From a virus: a stretch of 40,711 bases of DNA. The notes under the pieces were generated by a model. The model saw only the letters and a list, made by a program, of their open reading frames with translations. It ran no database searches and was not told where the DNA came from. Numbering within the stretch: the first letter of the stretch is position 1; each line of letters begins with the position of its first letter. The stretch spans positions 1-40,711 of the IMG/VR virus record IMGVR_UViG_3300047388_000626; one strand, given 5' to 3'. The position numbers and the translations under genes were made by a program. Positions 1-7,254 of the stretch are shown piece by piece.

Positions 1-555
1 CTAAAGCTTGCCGAGCGTGGAGGTTGATTTGTGCCTGTACTGAAGATGGACAATCTGAAACCCTGTAGAGGGGACCCGCATGCGAACCAAGGTAATAATG
101 GTGGTCCTGAACGTCCACTGGAGTAGTGTTGTCCCATCTTCGGTGGTTTCGCGGGGCATGCCATATTTTTCGACGAGCAGCCCGCTGAGCTTATAAAACA
201 CAGCATCGGTGTTGTCGGCGTGGTGGCAAGGGCTGATCAGGACGGTTTGTAAGTGATCATCCGGTCCAGGAACCATATACACTCGGAATTGCGTGCCTGC
301 AAGATCCATTGATCTGATACCCACTCGTGCATGATTCACCTCGTCCGGATGGTTGAAGCGGACTACCTCGCCGCCGAACGCCTTGATAATTTCCAGATCC
401 GTGTTTCCCCATCGAGCTTTAGACCAACCCGCAGGGTCTTCGACCAGGAGGTTTAAGGAATTCTGAGATTTTGAATGTCCGAAGCCCAGAGACGCAGCAG
501 TGATGGAGACAGTCATGACGATTATTGCCGTTATGGTGAGAGATCTGGAGGTCAT
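1..555 (-). CDS. Secreted hypothetical protein, probably host gene
   Basis: The 184-aa protein starts at 555 and stops at the first base of the window. Residues 1-26 are a short polar start followed by a hydrophobic stretch, reading as a Sec signal peptide or N-terminal anchor. The rest is a soluble domain of mixed strand and helix with no motif I recognise; a Cys and two His lie together near residue 110. It lies on the opposite strand from the phage train, in a less G+C-rich segment, and upstream of the repressor where Mu-like phages have their left end. I therefore infer it is a flanking host gene rather than phage cargo. Its function is unknown. Confidence 0.65.
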   Translation of the reverse strand: MTSRSLTITAIIVMTVSITAASLGFGHSKSQNSLNLLVEDPAGWSKARWGNTDLEIIKAFGGEVVRFNHPDEVNHARVGIRSMDLAGTQFRVYMVPGPDDHLQTVLISPCHHADNTDAVFYKLSGLLVEKYGMPRETTEDGTTLLQWTFRTTIITLVRMRVPSTGFQIVHLQYRHKSTSTLGKL

Positions 556-614
556 CGAACTTGGAGTGCCTCCTGGGCGAAATTTATATCAGGCAGTTTT
601 CCGGCGGGTGCGTT

Positions 615-836
615 TTACGCTAGAAACTGGTTTGGTAATTGGTTTGCTAGGGGGGGGGTAGCGCAAATTATTGAGAGTGGGCGCGCTTGTCTGAGGACGG
701 GTAGGTTCAGAGACAAATCACCCTTTTCAACGCTGGCACCTGCTGCGATGCGCCTGAACAGATCCGTGCGGCGACGTTCGTTCTCAACCTCACCCGCAAG
801 AGCCATGCGGAGATCGCGCTGAGTCACTCTATCCAT
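615..836 (-). CDS. Doubtful small ORF
   Basis: A 73-aa reading frame, arginine- and glutamate-rich in its first 40 residues (helical in character), then a proline/leucine-rich tail. The start lies inside the palindrome at 829-844 and I see no ribosome binding site in front of it. It could be a small protein co-oriented with the repressor, but its place in the expected phage-end region and the missing Shine-Dalgarno make a chance ORF equally likely. No family is recognised. Confidence 0.25.
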   Translation of the reverse strand: MDRVTQRDLRMALAGEVENERRRTDLFRRIAAGASVEKGDLSLNLPVLRQARPLSIICATPPLANQLPNQFLA

Positions 837-844
837 TTGGATAG
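829..844. repeat. 16-bp palindrome, CTATCCA-TT-TGGATAG
   Basis: Perfect 7-bp arms separated by TT. It lies downstream of the repressor gene. It could be an operator, a protein-binding site at the prophage end, or a weak transcription terminator; no T-run follows on either strand, which argues against a terminator. Confidence 0.4.
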
Positions 845-911
845 TCTAGGGAAACCCCTCAGATCCCGCACAGATGGGCTGGGAAATTTCTCTGACTATG
901 ATACACAGACG

Positions 912-1172
912 TCAGAAGAATTTCAAGCTGGTAATTACACTTTCCTGAACCAATTTTTCCATACTCGTGTCGGGCGTTTTCTTGAGCATCCTGCTCAATG
1001 CGGCGTGTAGTTTCGCGGCTCCATCTGTCTCTTTTTCACCGCCAAGATAGGCGCTTATCAGACGCTCCATGATGGCCTGGATTGAGGTGTTTTCCTTGAT
1101 GGCCTGATGCTGGAGTTGTTCGTGTAGCTTTGGACTCAACCGCAAGCTGACTTGCGCTCTGTTGTCAGCCAT
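912..1172 (-). CDS. Ribbon-helix-helix repressor, candidate phage immunity protein
   Basis: The 86-aa protein has a ribbon-helix-helix fold in residues 7-45: a short strand (VSLRLSP) that would enter the DNA major groove, followed by two helices, as in Arc/CopG-type repressors. The C-terminal half is charged and helical. A good Shine-Dalgarno (GGGAGC on the minus strand) precedes the start at 1172. The gene diverges from the transposase operon across an 85-bp control region, the position of repressor c in phage Mu. By position it should bind that region and hold the early promoter off in the lysogen. Mu c belongs to a different fold, so this is a functional rather than sequence analogue. The repressor role is inferred; the fold is well supported. 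Confidence 0.75.
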   Translation of the reverse strand: MADNRAQVSLRLSPKLHEQLQHQAIKENTSIQAIMERLISAYLGGEKETDGAAKLHAALSRMLKKTPDTSMEKLVQESVITSLKFF

Positions 1173-1257
1173 TTACGAAAGCTCCCTCTTTTCCGTTGAT
1201 TTTTCTGTTGACAGCGTGGCAACTCAGTCTACATAATGGTGTCACGATCAACACTGA
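1173..1257. promoter_or_regulatory. Divergent early control region with repeated GTTGA half-sites
   Basis: This region separates the repressor from the early operon. GTTGA occurs at 1195-1199 and 1207-1211 in direct orientation, one helical turn apart, and its inverse TCAAC lies at 1248-1252. TGACA (1209-1213) and TGTCA (1240-1244) are also an inverted pair flanking the promoter core. Short repeated sites spaced about 12 bp suit cooperative binding of a ribbon-helix-helix dimer. Operator function is inferred. Confidence 0.5.
1208..1237 (+). promoter_or_regulatory. Early operon sigma70 promoter
   Basis: TTGACA at 1208-1213 is a perfect -35 box. CATAAT at 1232-1237 matches five of six -10 positions, with an 18-bp spacer. 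Transcription would start near 1244, leaving only about 14 nt before the ATG at 1258 and no clear Shine-Dalgarno, so the first early gene may be translated nearly leaderless. The -35 box overlaps a GTTGA half-site, which would let the divergent repressor block polymerase. Confidence 0.7.
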
Positions 1258-1530
1258 ATGTCCACTAAAGAATCCATCACAGAGATCAGAATAGCCGAAC
1301 GGAAGAAGATCCTCAAGGCCCATCGGGGTTTGTTGGCGCAGGCTGTTCGTGAACTGAGTCTCATGAAAAAGATCGGCCTGACGGCTGTTTCAGCAGCCTA
1401 CTGGAGAAGGAAGGGTGAGCGGAGCGCGTCGCCAAGGGCGGAAGCGTTGCTGTTGAAGCGAATCAGGGAGATCCAAGCGGCGGATCGTCTGGCCATAGAA
1501 GCCCAACACCAGACAGAATCGGTTGCATAA
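1258..1530 (+). CDS. Small early protein at the Ner position
   Basis: A 90-aa basic protein, largely helical, with a possible helix-turn-helix around residues 35-60 (LTAVSAAYWRRKGERSA). It is the first gene after the early promoter and its TAA overlaps the transposase start (TAATG). Mu has the Cro-like DNA-binding protein Ner in exactly this slot. I cannot show homology to Ner, so the regulatory role is positional inference. Confidence 0.6.
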   Translation: MSTKESITEIRIAERKKILKAHRGLLAQAVRELSLMKKIGLTAVSAAYWRRKGERSASPRAEALLLKRIREIQAADRLAIEAQHQTESVA

Positions 1531-3686
1531 TGCGCGCCCTGCTGTCCGTGGGCGAGGTAGGGGAACTGATCGAACGATCGCCTAGAACTGTGCGTCGGGC
1601 GGACTTCGTTACCCAGCCTGCTAGCGAGCAGTCAGGCAACGGCAAGGTCGCAAACCTGTACGAGTTGGCGTCACTGTCGCCGGATGCACAGCGGGGCTGG
1701 GCGGCGCGGCAATCCAAGGTTGTAGAGCTGCTGTCGGTGAAGCCCGCGGCGGGGCAACTGGCGCTGGCGCTTACATCTCCCGTTGGTCCCAACCTCAGCG
1801 ATGAGGATAAGGCGGAAGCACAGCGGCGCTATCAGGTGATTGAGGCGCTGATCGAGCCGGACAAGTATTATCTGCTGTGGGTGGAGTGCCGGCGCAGCAA
1901 AGTGGCGCTGGTGAAGCGGCTGGCGGAACTGCACTCGACACGGCCGCGGACCATCTATCACTGGGTGAAGGCGTGGAAGTCGAACGGCCTGCCGGGGCTG
2001 GTCGCCAAGGATCGCGCGGACAAGGGGAAACCGAAGGCGCTGAACACGGCGGCGCTGGATTTCCTGCTCGCCGCGGCGCTGCCACACAAGGGCAGCTACG
2101 GCCAGTTGAGCGTGAAGGAAATCTTCCGCGCGTACGGCGAAGAGCGGACTTGGCGTGCATCGCATGCGCACACCATTCTCGGCGACTTTGAACTGCGCAA
2201 GTACGCGCGCTACCTGGACTCCACGGGCCGGCTGTCCTCCGCTGCCCAGCTTCCGGCCGCCTCCTACGAGACCTTTAGAAGCTGGTTCCACAAGATTCCC
2301 GACGTCCTGAAGGTTATGGCTCGCGACGGCGAGGAAGCTTTCCACAACACGCAAGAGATCCTCAGTTTCCGCGCAATATCCGACATCCGGCCTTTGGATT
2401 ACGTGGTGATGGATCACCGCCGGCTGGACATCTTTTGTCTCGCGCCGGACCGGGGAGGGTGGAGGCTAGTCAGGCCATGGTTGACGGCCGCGATCGACAT
2501 GCGGACGCGCAAGTGGCTGTCGTGGGCGATTGTGGAAAATCCGTCCAGCGACTCGATCGCCAGCGTGTTGAAGCGGGCCTTCCTCGATTGGGGATTGCCG
2601 GGCGCCGTGTACTGGGACAACGGCAAGGATTTTACGTGCGAGTGGCTGGAGGGTGGCCGCCCGAAGACGCGCAAGGTTGGCGGGGTGAAGGAGTTGGAAC
2701 CGGCGATCCGCGGCGTGATGGGGAGCCTGGGAATCCGGGTGCATCACGCGATTGTGCGGCGGGCGCGGTCGAAGATCATCGAGCCGAATTTCACCAACGT
2801 GGCCAACTTCGATCGGACGTTGCCATGGTGGTGCGGGCACCGGCCATCGTCGCGTCCGGAACGCTTTGCGGATCTCACCGCGAAACACGAAGCGTGGCTC
2901 GGGGGCGCACCGGAACCGGCATTTCCAACCATCTCGGAAGTGGCCGGTATCTATGACGAATTTCTGGCGTCGCTGAACGAGCGGGAGCACTCCGGCGAAG
3001 GCATGCGGAAGATTACCGTTACGGGGCGCGGGTGGATGGCTCCGAACGAATGCTGGGAGCGCGAGATTTCCAAGGTGGAACGGAAGAGGGTGCCGGACGA
3101 GGTGCTGCAGTTCTGCTTTGCGAAGCGGCGGGATCTGACGGTCAGATCGGGCGAAGTCAAGGCCACGTTCGGCGGCAAACTATTTCACTACCGGCTGGCG
3201 GATGCGTCGCTGCGGTTGATGAGCCTGAACGGATGCGAAGTGCAACTGGCTTACGATCCGTTCGACCTAGGCACGGCGGCGCTGTATTACGAGAACCGGT
3301 TTGTGGGATTGGTGAACTGCGTCGAGTTGCGGCGCATGGGCGAGCAGGCGTTTGTGCAGGACGAAAAAGACCGGCGCACGGCGCGGCGGGAGGTAAAGAA
3401 ATTCATCACGGCCGTGCACCAGGCGGTGCCGGTGGCGGATCACGCGGAGCGGGCGGCGCGGCGGCGAGAGGTGGCCGTGAAACGCATCGAGCCGGCGCGG
3501 GCGGAAGTGGAAGTGGCGGTGGGTGGCGGAGTGGCTGAGGCTGCGGAATCGGCGCGAACCGAACGTAGTTTTTCGTTTGCCTTGGCCGGGAGTGACACGT
3601 CGATCGCGCGGGCGAACGCGGAGGCGTATCGGGACGATGATCCCGAGGATGGAAGTTTTGAGTTTTTCTCAGGGGGACAAGCATGA
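1530..3686 (+). CDS. MuA-type DDE transposase
   Basis: At 718 aa this is close to MuA (663 aa). The N-terminus (residues 1-60) looks like the winged-helix end-binding domain, followed by helical DNA-binding domains with typical Mu-transposase sequence (residues about 95-260). The catalytic RNase H fold carries the DDE triad: D295 in MDHRRLD, D363 in YWDNGKDF and E418 in SKIIEPNF. The spacings of 68 and 55 resemble MuA (D269, D336, E392). A beta-barrel and a basic, Ala/Arg-rich C-terminal tail follow, where MuA contacts MuB. It joins phage ends to target DNA for integration and replicative transposition. Translation is coupled to the preceding gene, and the stop overlaps the next start (ATGA). 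Confidence 0.96.
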   Translation: MRALLSVGEVGELIERSPRTVRRADFVTQPASEQSGNGKVANLYELASLSPDAQRGWAARQSKVVELLSVKPAAGQLALALTSPVGPNLSDEDKAEAQRRYQVIEALIEPDKYYLLWVECRRSKVALVKRLAELHSTRPRTIYHWVKAWKSNGLPGLVAKDRADKGKPKALNTAALDFLLAAALPHKGSYGQLSVKEIFRAYGEERTWRASHAHTILGDFELRKYARYLDSTGRLSSAAQLPAASYETFRSWFHKIPDVLKVMARDGEEAFHNTQEILSFRAISDIRPLDYVVMDHRRLDIFCLAPDRGGWRLVRPWLTAAIDMRTRKWLSWAIVENPSSDSIASVLKRAFLDWGLPGAVYWDNGKDFTCEWLEGGRPKTRKVGGVKELEPAIRGVMGSLGIRVHHAIVRRARSKIIEPNFTNVANFDRTLPWWCGHRPSSRPERFADLTAKHEAWLGGAPEPAFPTISEVAGIYDEFLASLNEREHSGEGMRKITVTGRGWMAPNECWEREISKVERKRVPDEVLQFCFAKRRDLTVRSGEVKATFGGKLFHYRLADASLRLMSLNGCEVQLAYDPFDLGTAALYYENRFVGLVNCVELRRMGEQAFVQDEKDRRTARREVKKFITAVHQAVPVADHAERAARRREVAVKRIEPARAEVEVAVGGGVAEAAESARTERSFSFALAGSDTSIARANAEAYRDDDPEDGSFEFFSGGQA

Positions 3687-3898
3687 GCAGGGAATTCAGG
3701 ATTGTGTGGCGGGATCAGCCGACGCCCGGAGAATGGCGGGACCGCGAGTTTATCAGCGCGAGCTTTTCGGAAGCTGAGGCGTTCTGGGAGGGAATGGTGA
3801 AGCTACGAGCGACGGGCGATATCGGGAGCCTGAAGCTGTACACTCGCCCACTTGCCACATGGGACTTGTTGGACAGGTTTCCGGGCGTGGAAGTATGA
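3683..3898 (+). CDS. Small hypothetical protein between transposase and MuB
   Basis: A 71-aa protein with many aromatic residues and a mixed alpha/beta pattern. It begins on an ATGA overlap with the transposase and ends on an ATGA overlap with the ATPase gene. Mu has no counterpart between A and B. The tight coupling suggests it is made with the transposition machinery, but nothing in the sequence shows what it does. Confidence 0.7.
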   Translation: MSREFRIVWRDQPTPGEWRDREFISASFSEAEAFWEGMVKLRATGDIGSLKLYTRPLATWDLLDRFPGVEV

Positions 3899-4920
3899 CC
3901 AACCATCTGCCTGATGCGGTGTGCGACAAGTTGCGCGGCGAGGTGAAGGCTTTGCTGGAGAGCAGGCCGGATCTGACGTCGCTGGATCTGGCGGGCTACA
4001 CCACGCTATCCGATTCCGCGGTGAAGAGTTTCATCAACGGGCAGATTCGGGGCGGCCGGGACGTGGTGGGCGAAGTACGGCGAGTGCTGGAACTGGCCCG
4101 CGCCGGCGATATTCTGCGGCCAGGCGGTCCGGGAGATTCGCTAGTGCTATCAGAGCGGCCGTCGCGCGTGGTGCGGGTGGTGAAGGCCAAGAAACTGTAC
4201 TCGACGCAGACGGTGGCGCGCGTTGCGGAAGTGCTGGATTTCTGCGCGGAGAACTGCACTATCGGCGTGATCACGGCCGGCTTCGGGTGCGGCAAGACGG
4301 AAGCAGTGGCGGCTTGGCGGTGCAAGGGCGGGCGGTACATCGAAACGCTGGTTTACGAATTCGACGAGTTTTCCTCGCACAACAAAGTGGACTTCATCGG
4401 CGGGCTGGCGAGCGAGTTCGGGCTGGAGCACGCCGGCGGCTCGGCCGGCGGAGCGCGGACATTCCGGGCAGTGTGCAAGTACCTCAACGAGAATCCCTGC
4501 CTGCTGGTTTTCGATCAGTGCGAGACGCTGCGAGTCAACGTTTTTCAGGTGATCCGGCAGCTCTGGGACCGCACGCATGAGGCTGGCGTGGGCGTGGTGC
4601 TGCTGGCGGCGCCGATCCTGCTGCAACGCATGAATGGGTCGAAGCTGGCGGACCTGGGGGCGCTGACGTCGCGCGTGGGCGTGTGGGCGCCGTTGACGGG
4701 AGTCAGCAAGCAGGAGATGGCCGCGATCGTGAAACAGGAAGGCATCACGGACGTGGAAGAGGCGGCGTTCGATCTTTGGTGGAAGGCCACGGGCGGATCG
4801 ATGCGGCGGCTGATGCGGGCAATCGATTTGCTGAAGGCGAAACACCAGGGGAAGCGGATCAACGAGCGCACCATTACGGGGATCGCGGGACACCTTTGGG
4901 GCCTCCAGGTGGCGGCATGA
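3895..4920 (+). CDS. MuB-type AAA+ ATPase, target-DNA activator
   Basis: This 341-aa protein is slightly longer than MuB (312 aa). Residues 1-70 form a helical N-terminal domain with a helix-turn-helix pattern, as in MuB. The ATPase domain has Walker A at about residues 128-135 (AGFGCGKT) and Walker B at about 202-209 (CLLVFDQC), with a following sensor region and a C-terminal helical domain. In Mu this protein polymerises on target DNA, stimulates the transposase and confers target immunity. The start at 3895 is chosen because the ATG overlaps the upstream stop; an in-frame start 36 bases upstream lacks this coupling. Its place directly after the transposase supports the call. Confidence 0.92.
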   Translation: MTNHLPDAVCDKLRGEVKALLESRPDLTSLDLAGYTTLSDSAVKSFINGQIRGGRDVVGEVRRVLELARAGDILRPGGPGDSLVLSERPSRVVRVVKAKKLYSTQTVARVAEVLDFCAENCTIGVITAGFGCGKTEAVAAWRCKGGRYIETLVYEFDEFSSHNKVDFIGGLASEFGLEHAGGSAGGARTFRAVCKYLNENPCLLVFDQCETLRVNVFQVIRQLWDRTHEAGVGVVLLAAPILLQRMNGSKLADLGALTSRVGVWAPLTGVSKQEMAAIVKQEGITDVEEAAFDLWWKATGGSMRRLMRAIDLLKAKHQGKRINERTITGIAGHLWGLQVAA

Positions 4921-5261
4921 TCAACCTGGGGCCGGGGGAAATTTTGGGACTGGAAGCTGCTATGACGGCGATGAAGGAACTAGCCGAGGGTGCAGCGTCA
5001 ACAGCCGCTTCGATTGAGCGGGCGTCCGAGAGGAGGAAACAGCACTTGGCGGGGGTGTGCGCGTTCACCGACGACGACATCGAGTTCTTGACCGCGATGG
5101 GAATCGGCGATGCGCAGGTGCATCGGGTGGTTTCGTTTATGGAAGAGATCGGGCTGCATTACATTTGCGCGGCCTGCAAGGCGGGGAAGCACGGCGAGTG
5201 GGAGCCTGACGGCTGCGATTGTTTCTGTCATCCTCTGGCGAAGACAAAGGCCACGCCATGA
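4917..5261 (+). CDS. Small early protein with C-terminal zinc-binding cysteines
   Basis: A 114-aa protein starting on an ATGA overlap with the ATPase gene. Residues 1-45 are helical and Ala/Glu-rich. The C-terminus has a compact Cys/His cluster, CAAC, then GCDCFCHP about 15 residues later, which could hold one zinc ion. No family is recognised. Similar small Cys-rich proteins recur in this window. Its place among early genes suggests a regulatory or DNA-associated role, which is only inference. Confidence 0.7.
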   Translation: MINLGPGEILGLEAAMTAMKELAEGAASTAASIERASERRKQHLAGVCAFTDDDIEFLTAMGIGDAQVHRVVSFMEEIGLHYICAACKAGKHGEWEPDGCDCFCHPLAKTKATP

Positions 5262-5539
5262 CGCCGACGTGGTGGTGGCTTGGCTTTTGCGGGACGGGGC
5301 TGGATCTGAAGTGCCTGGGCGCGATCGCGATCACCGCGGACGATTTGGCGGACGCTGCCAAGGCGGTGAAAGCTGGCAGGCTGTGGCCGGAGGGCGGAAA
5401 GTGTTATGGCGGGAAACTGACCGACGCTGCGCTGAAGAGGATTCCGAAAGGGCTGCGTGGGCGGTTACTCACGGAGGCGGAAGTGAAGCGCTGTGGGATT
5501 CGGGGCACGTCGATGCTCTGGGTTGAGGTTCCGGAATGA
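5258..5539 (+). CDS. Small hypothetical early protein
   Basis: A 93-aa protein with an aromatic, Trp-rich start (PTWWWLGF) and a mixed alpha/beta body that ends at LWVEVPE. The ATG overlaps the upstream stop and its own stop overlaps the next small gene. The N-terminal hydrophobic stretch is too short for a confident membrane segment. Unrecognised. Confidence 0.65.
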   Translation: MTPTWWWLGFCGTGLDLKCLGAIAITADDLADAAKAVKAGRLWPEGGKCYGGKLTDAALKRIPKGLRGRLLTEAEVKRCGIRGTSMLWVEVPE

Positions 5540-5646
5540 CGTCGTTCGAAGACCGGGCGGCGATGCGGAAAGAGAAGAGTTCGTGGTGGCCCATGTTGCT
5601 GGTAGGCGCATGGGCCGCGCTCCAGATCTGGAGCTTTTGGCGGTAG
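5536..5646 (+). CDS. 36-aa single-pass membrane peptide
   Basis: The ATG at 5536 overlaps the previous stop (ATGA) and the frame closes with TAG at 5646. Residues 1-16 are charged; residues 17-35 are a Trp-rich hydrophobic segment (WWPMLLVGAWAALQIWSFW), long enough for one membrane pass. It sits between early genes in a tightly coupled operon, which supports its being real despite its size. Possible roles include superinfection exclusion or regulation, but none is shown. Confidence 0.5.
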   Translation: MTSFEDRAAMRKEKSSWWPMLLVGAWAALQIWSFWR

Positions 5647-5665
5647 TTGTTCGGAAGGGTTCGTT

Positions 5666-6190
5666 GTGGGCAGACCGAAGAAGGCGACGGCGGTGTTGTC
5701 GTCGCTGGATGAGTGTAATGATGCGATGCGTCGGCTGTTGCTGGCTACGGTGACGCGGGAAAAGTTGATCGCAAACCGGGATGAGCAGTGCGTCCGGGTC
5801 GCCAAGTCGTTCGAAACCGAGATAGGCGAGGTCGCCGGGATGGAACAGGACCTGGCGGCGCAGTTGGAAGAGTACTACATCACGCACCTGCCGGAGGTGG
5901 AAACCCCGCAGAGGCGAAGCGTGAATCTCACCTACGGCACGATGGGGCGGCGACTCAGTCCGCCCGCACTGAAACCCCGAAACAAATCCTTTACCTGGAA
6001 AGCAATCAAGGTGCTGCTGCGCGGGCTTGCGAATGGCGAGCGCTTTTTCCATGTGCCGACAGACCCGGAGCCGGATAAGGAACGCATCAAGAAAGAGCTG
6101 TCCGAGGAAGAGCTTGCGGCATGCGGGCTGAAGCTGGAACAGGATGACGAATTTTTTATTGAGTTGAATCGGGTGGTGGCCAGTGTTTGA
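5666..6190 (+). CDS. gam: Mu Gam-like host-nuclease inhibitor
   Basis: This 174-aa protein has the size and pattern of the Mu Gam family: a long N-terminal helical region (about residues 10-70), a central segment with a short strand hairpin, and a C-terminal part with YGTMGRRLSPP and a late acidic helix. Mu Gam, a relative of Ku, binds double-stranded DNA ends and protects phage DNA from exonucleases. The GTG start at 5666 has a strong GGAAGGG ribosome site six bases upstream. It lies a little downstream of the MuA/MuB pair, as in Mu. Confidence 0.8.
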   Translation: MGRPKKATAVLSSLDECNDAMRRLLLATVTREKLIANRDEQCVRVAKSFETEIGEVAGMEQDLAAQLEEYYITHLPEVETPQRRSVNLTYGTMGRRLSPPALKPRNKSFTWKAIKVLLRGLANGERFFHVPTDPEPDKERIKKELSEEELAACGLKLEQDDEFFIELNRVVASV

Positions 6191-6557
6191 CGATCCGTTC
6201 GTGAAATCGAAGGTCGAGCCGTCCGAGATGGAAGTGGTGATCGGGCGGATTATCTGGGGGCACGCGGGGCGGGTGAATCCGATCTCGATCGCTGAAATTA
6301 AACGGCAGATTTCGGACCCGAAGCTGAGCGTGCGGACGGTAAAGAACGTGGTGGAGCAGTTGCGCGTTATGCACCGGCTTCCGATCGGTGCGTCGAGGGA
6401 GGAGCCGTTTGGATATTTCCGGATCGTGGATGCAGAGGACCGGGCGGTGGCGGTGCGGCCGTACCGGAAACAAATTCTGACTATGTGGCGGACGTTGCGC
6501 ACGCTGGACTCGGCGGAGCGGTGCCGGGAGCTGCTGGGGCAACTGACGCTGGAGTGA
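6183..6557 (+). CDS. Winged-helix-like early protein
   Basis: A 124-aa protein starting with GTG inside the last codons of the Gam-like gene (8-nt overlap). Residues 15-75 have a winged-helix layout: a helix before NPISIAEIKRQ, a turn, a recognition-like helix (SVRTVKNVVEQL), then a strand pair ending in FGYFRIV. It is probably a DNA-binding regulator or replication accessory. No named family is recognised. Confidence 0.7.
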   Translation: MFDDPFVKSKVEPSEMEVVIGRIIWGHAGRVNPISIAEIKRQISDPKLSVRTVKNVVEQLRVMHRLPIGASREEPFGYFRIVDAEDRAVAVRPYRKQILTMWRTLRTLDSAERCRELLGQLTLE

Positions 6558-6562
6558 TTTTT

Positions 6563-7048
6563 ATGGACGGAAAAGTACGAGTGCTGGTTTTCGAGATGAC
6601 CGGGAGCGATGCCACCCTCCAAGAGGCGCTGCGGGTGGCGGGGAAGGCGATTGGGACTGGAACCGACTCCCTTACGGTCCCGGCTCGGCCGGATGTGGCG
6701 GAGGCGAACGCGCCGGACGGCGGGACTGCGCCGGGGCGTGCGGAGTTGGCGGCGGCGCATGTCGCGCGTAGAGCAAAGGCGCAGTTGAGAGGGGCGAAGA
6801 CTGAACTGGATTGCCTGCCGGCTGGACGAGGCAGCGGGACACCTTCGCCGGTGCAAGATCTTTGTTTGGCGGCGCTGGCCGTACGGCCGTTTAACAGCAG
6901 TGGCGTGCATGTCTGGGCGGAGAAGAAGTCCGGCAAAACGATTCCGATCGGCTCGATTTACGGGTGCCTATCGACGCTGAAGAAAAAGGGCGTTGTCAAG
7001 AGCGGTGACGATGCTGACGGGAACCGCATATGGTCACTAGCGGGATGA
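6563..7048 (+). CDS. Winged-helix protein with host repeat inserted in its linker
   Basis: A 161-aa protein. Residues 1-30 form a small domain. Residues 34-42 are encoded by a copy of the dispersed host repeat (GTDSLTVPA), and a low-complexity Ala/Gly/Arg linker follows. Residues 100-160 form a winged-helix domain with the recognition segment IGSIYGCLSTLKKKGVV and a terminal wing (GNRIWSLA), resembling PadR-type folds. The start at 6563 follows the previous stop by five bases; a longer upstream frame would overlap the previous gene and is not chosen. The repeat has landed in the interdomain linker without breaking the frame. Confidence 0.65.
   Translation: MDGKVRVLVFEMTGSDATLQEALRVAGKAIGTGTDSLTVPARPDVAEANAPDGGTAPGRAELAAAHVARRAKAQLRGAKTELDCLPAGRGSGTPSPVQDLCLAALAVRPFNSSGVHVWAEKKSGKTIPIGSIYGCLSTLKKKGVVKSGDDADGNRIWSLAG
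6662..6688. repeat. Dispersed host-type 27-nt repeat, copy 1
   Basis: Begins ACCGACTCCCTTACGG and ends GGCTCGG. It is one of five near-identical copies in the window and differs from the others at one central base (CCC for CGC). It lies in frame inside a coding gene. The CGAC and GTCG segments can pair as a small hairpin. Confidence 0.9.
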
Positions 7049-7254
7049 AGAGCGGGGCCATTTTCGTTATTGCTGTGTTGATGCTCGGCATGTTGTGGGA
7101 GATCACGCTCCAGCGGGCGTGGGACCAGGGGTTTGCGGCGCACAAGCCGGATGCACAGGTACTCCCGTCGTGCACTTGCACGATTCAGCCGCTTGGCGAC
7201 TCGGGAGCGGCGGCGCGACTCGGTTATGGGTGCGGTCCGGAGGCGAAGAAGTGA
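7045..7254 (+). CDS. Small membrane-anchored protein
   Basis: A 69-aa protein whose ATG at 7045 overlaps the upstream stop. Residues 4-24 are a clear transmembrane segment (SGAIFVIAVLMLGMLWEI), followed by a short soluble part with a CTC motif and a Gly-rich tail. The layout of N-terminal anchor plus periplasmic tail resembles small phage spanin or exclusion proteins, but it is an early gene and no lipobox is seen. Unrecognised. Confidence 0.6.
   Translation: MKSGAIFVIAVLMLGMLWEITLQRAWDQGFAAHKPDAQVLPSCTCTIQPLGDSGAAARLGYGCGPEAKK

Larger units (their letters stand above)
556..911. other. Sparse region expected to contain the left prophage end
   Basis: About 350 bases with no convincing gene. 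In Mu-type phages the left terminus with its transposase-binding sites lies just outside the repressor gene, so the host/phage junction should fall here. Visible elements are a G9 run (650-658), two TGGTTTG copies 12 bases apart (628-634 and 640-646) and a palindrome (829-844). I cannot point to the exact junction, because the right end and the target-site duplication are not visible. Confidence 0.4.

Noticed and set aside
475-822. Plus-strand ORF over the host gene start
   Set aside because: Arg/Ser-rich, antisense to the secreted protein gene, no coupling or ribosome site.
3895-4920. MuB-like ATPase as an IS21-type IstB helper of an insertion sequence
   Set aside because: The size, N-terminal HTH and the following Gam, terminase, portal and protease genes in Mu order make a phage MuB the better reading.
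5465-6910. 481-codon minus-strand ORF
   Set aside because: It lies antisense to several well-supported coupled early genes, is Arg/His-rich and has no ribosome site or family pattern; typical shadow in G+C-rich DNA.
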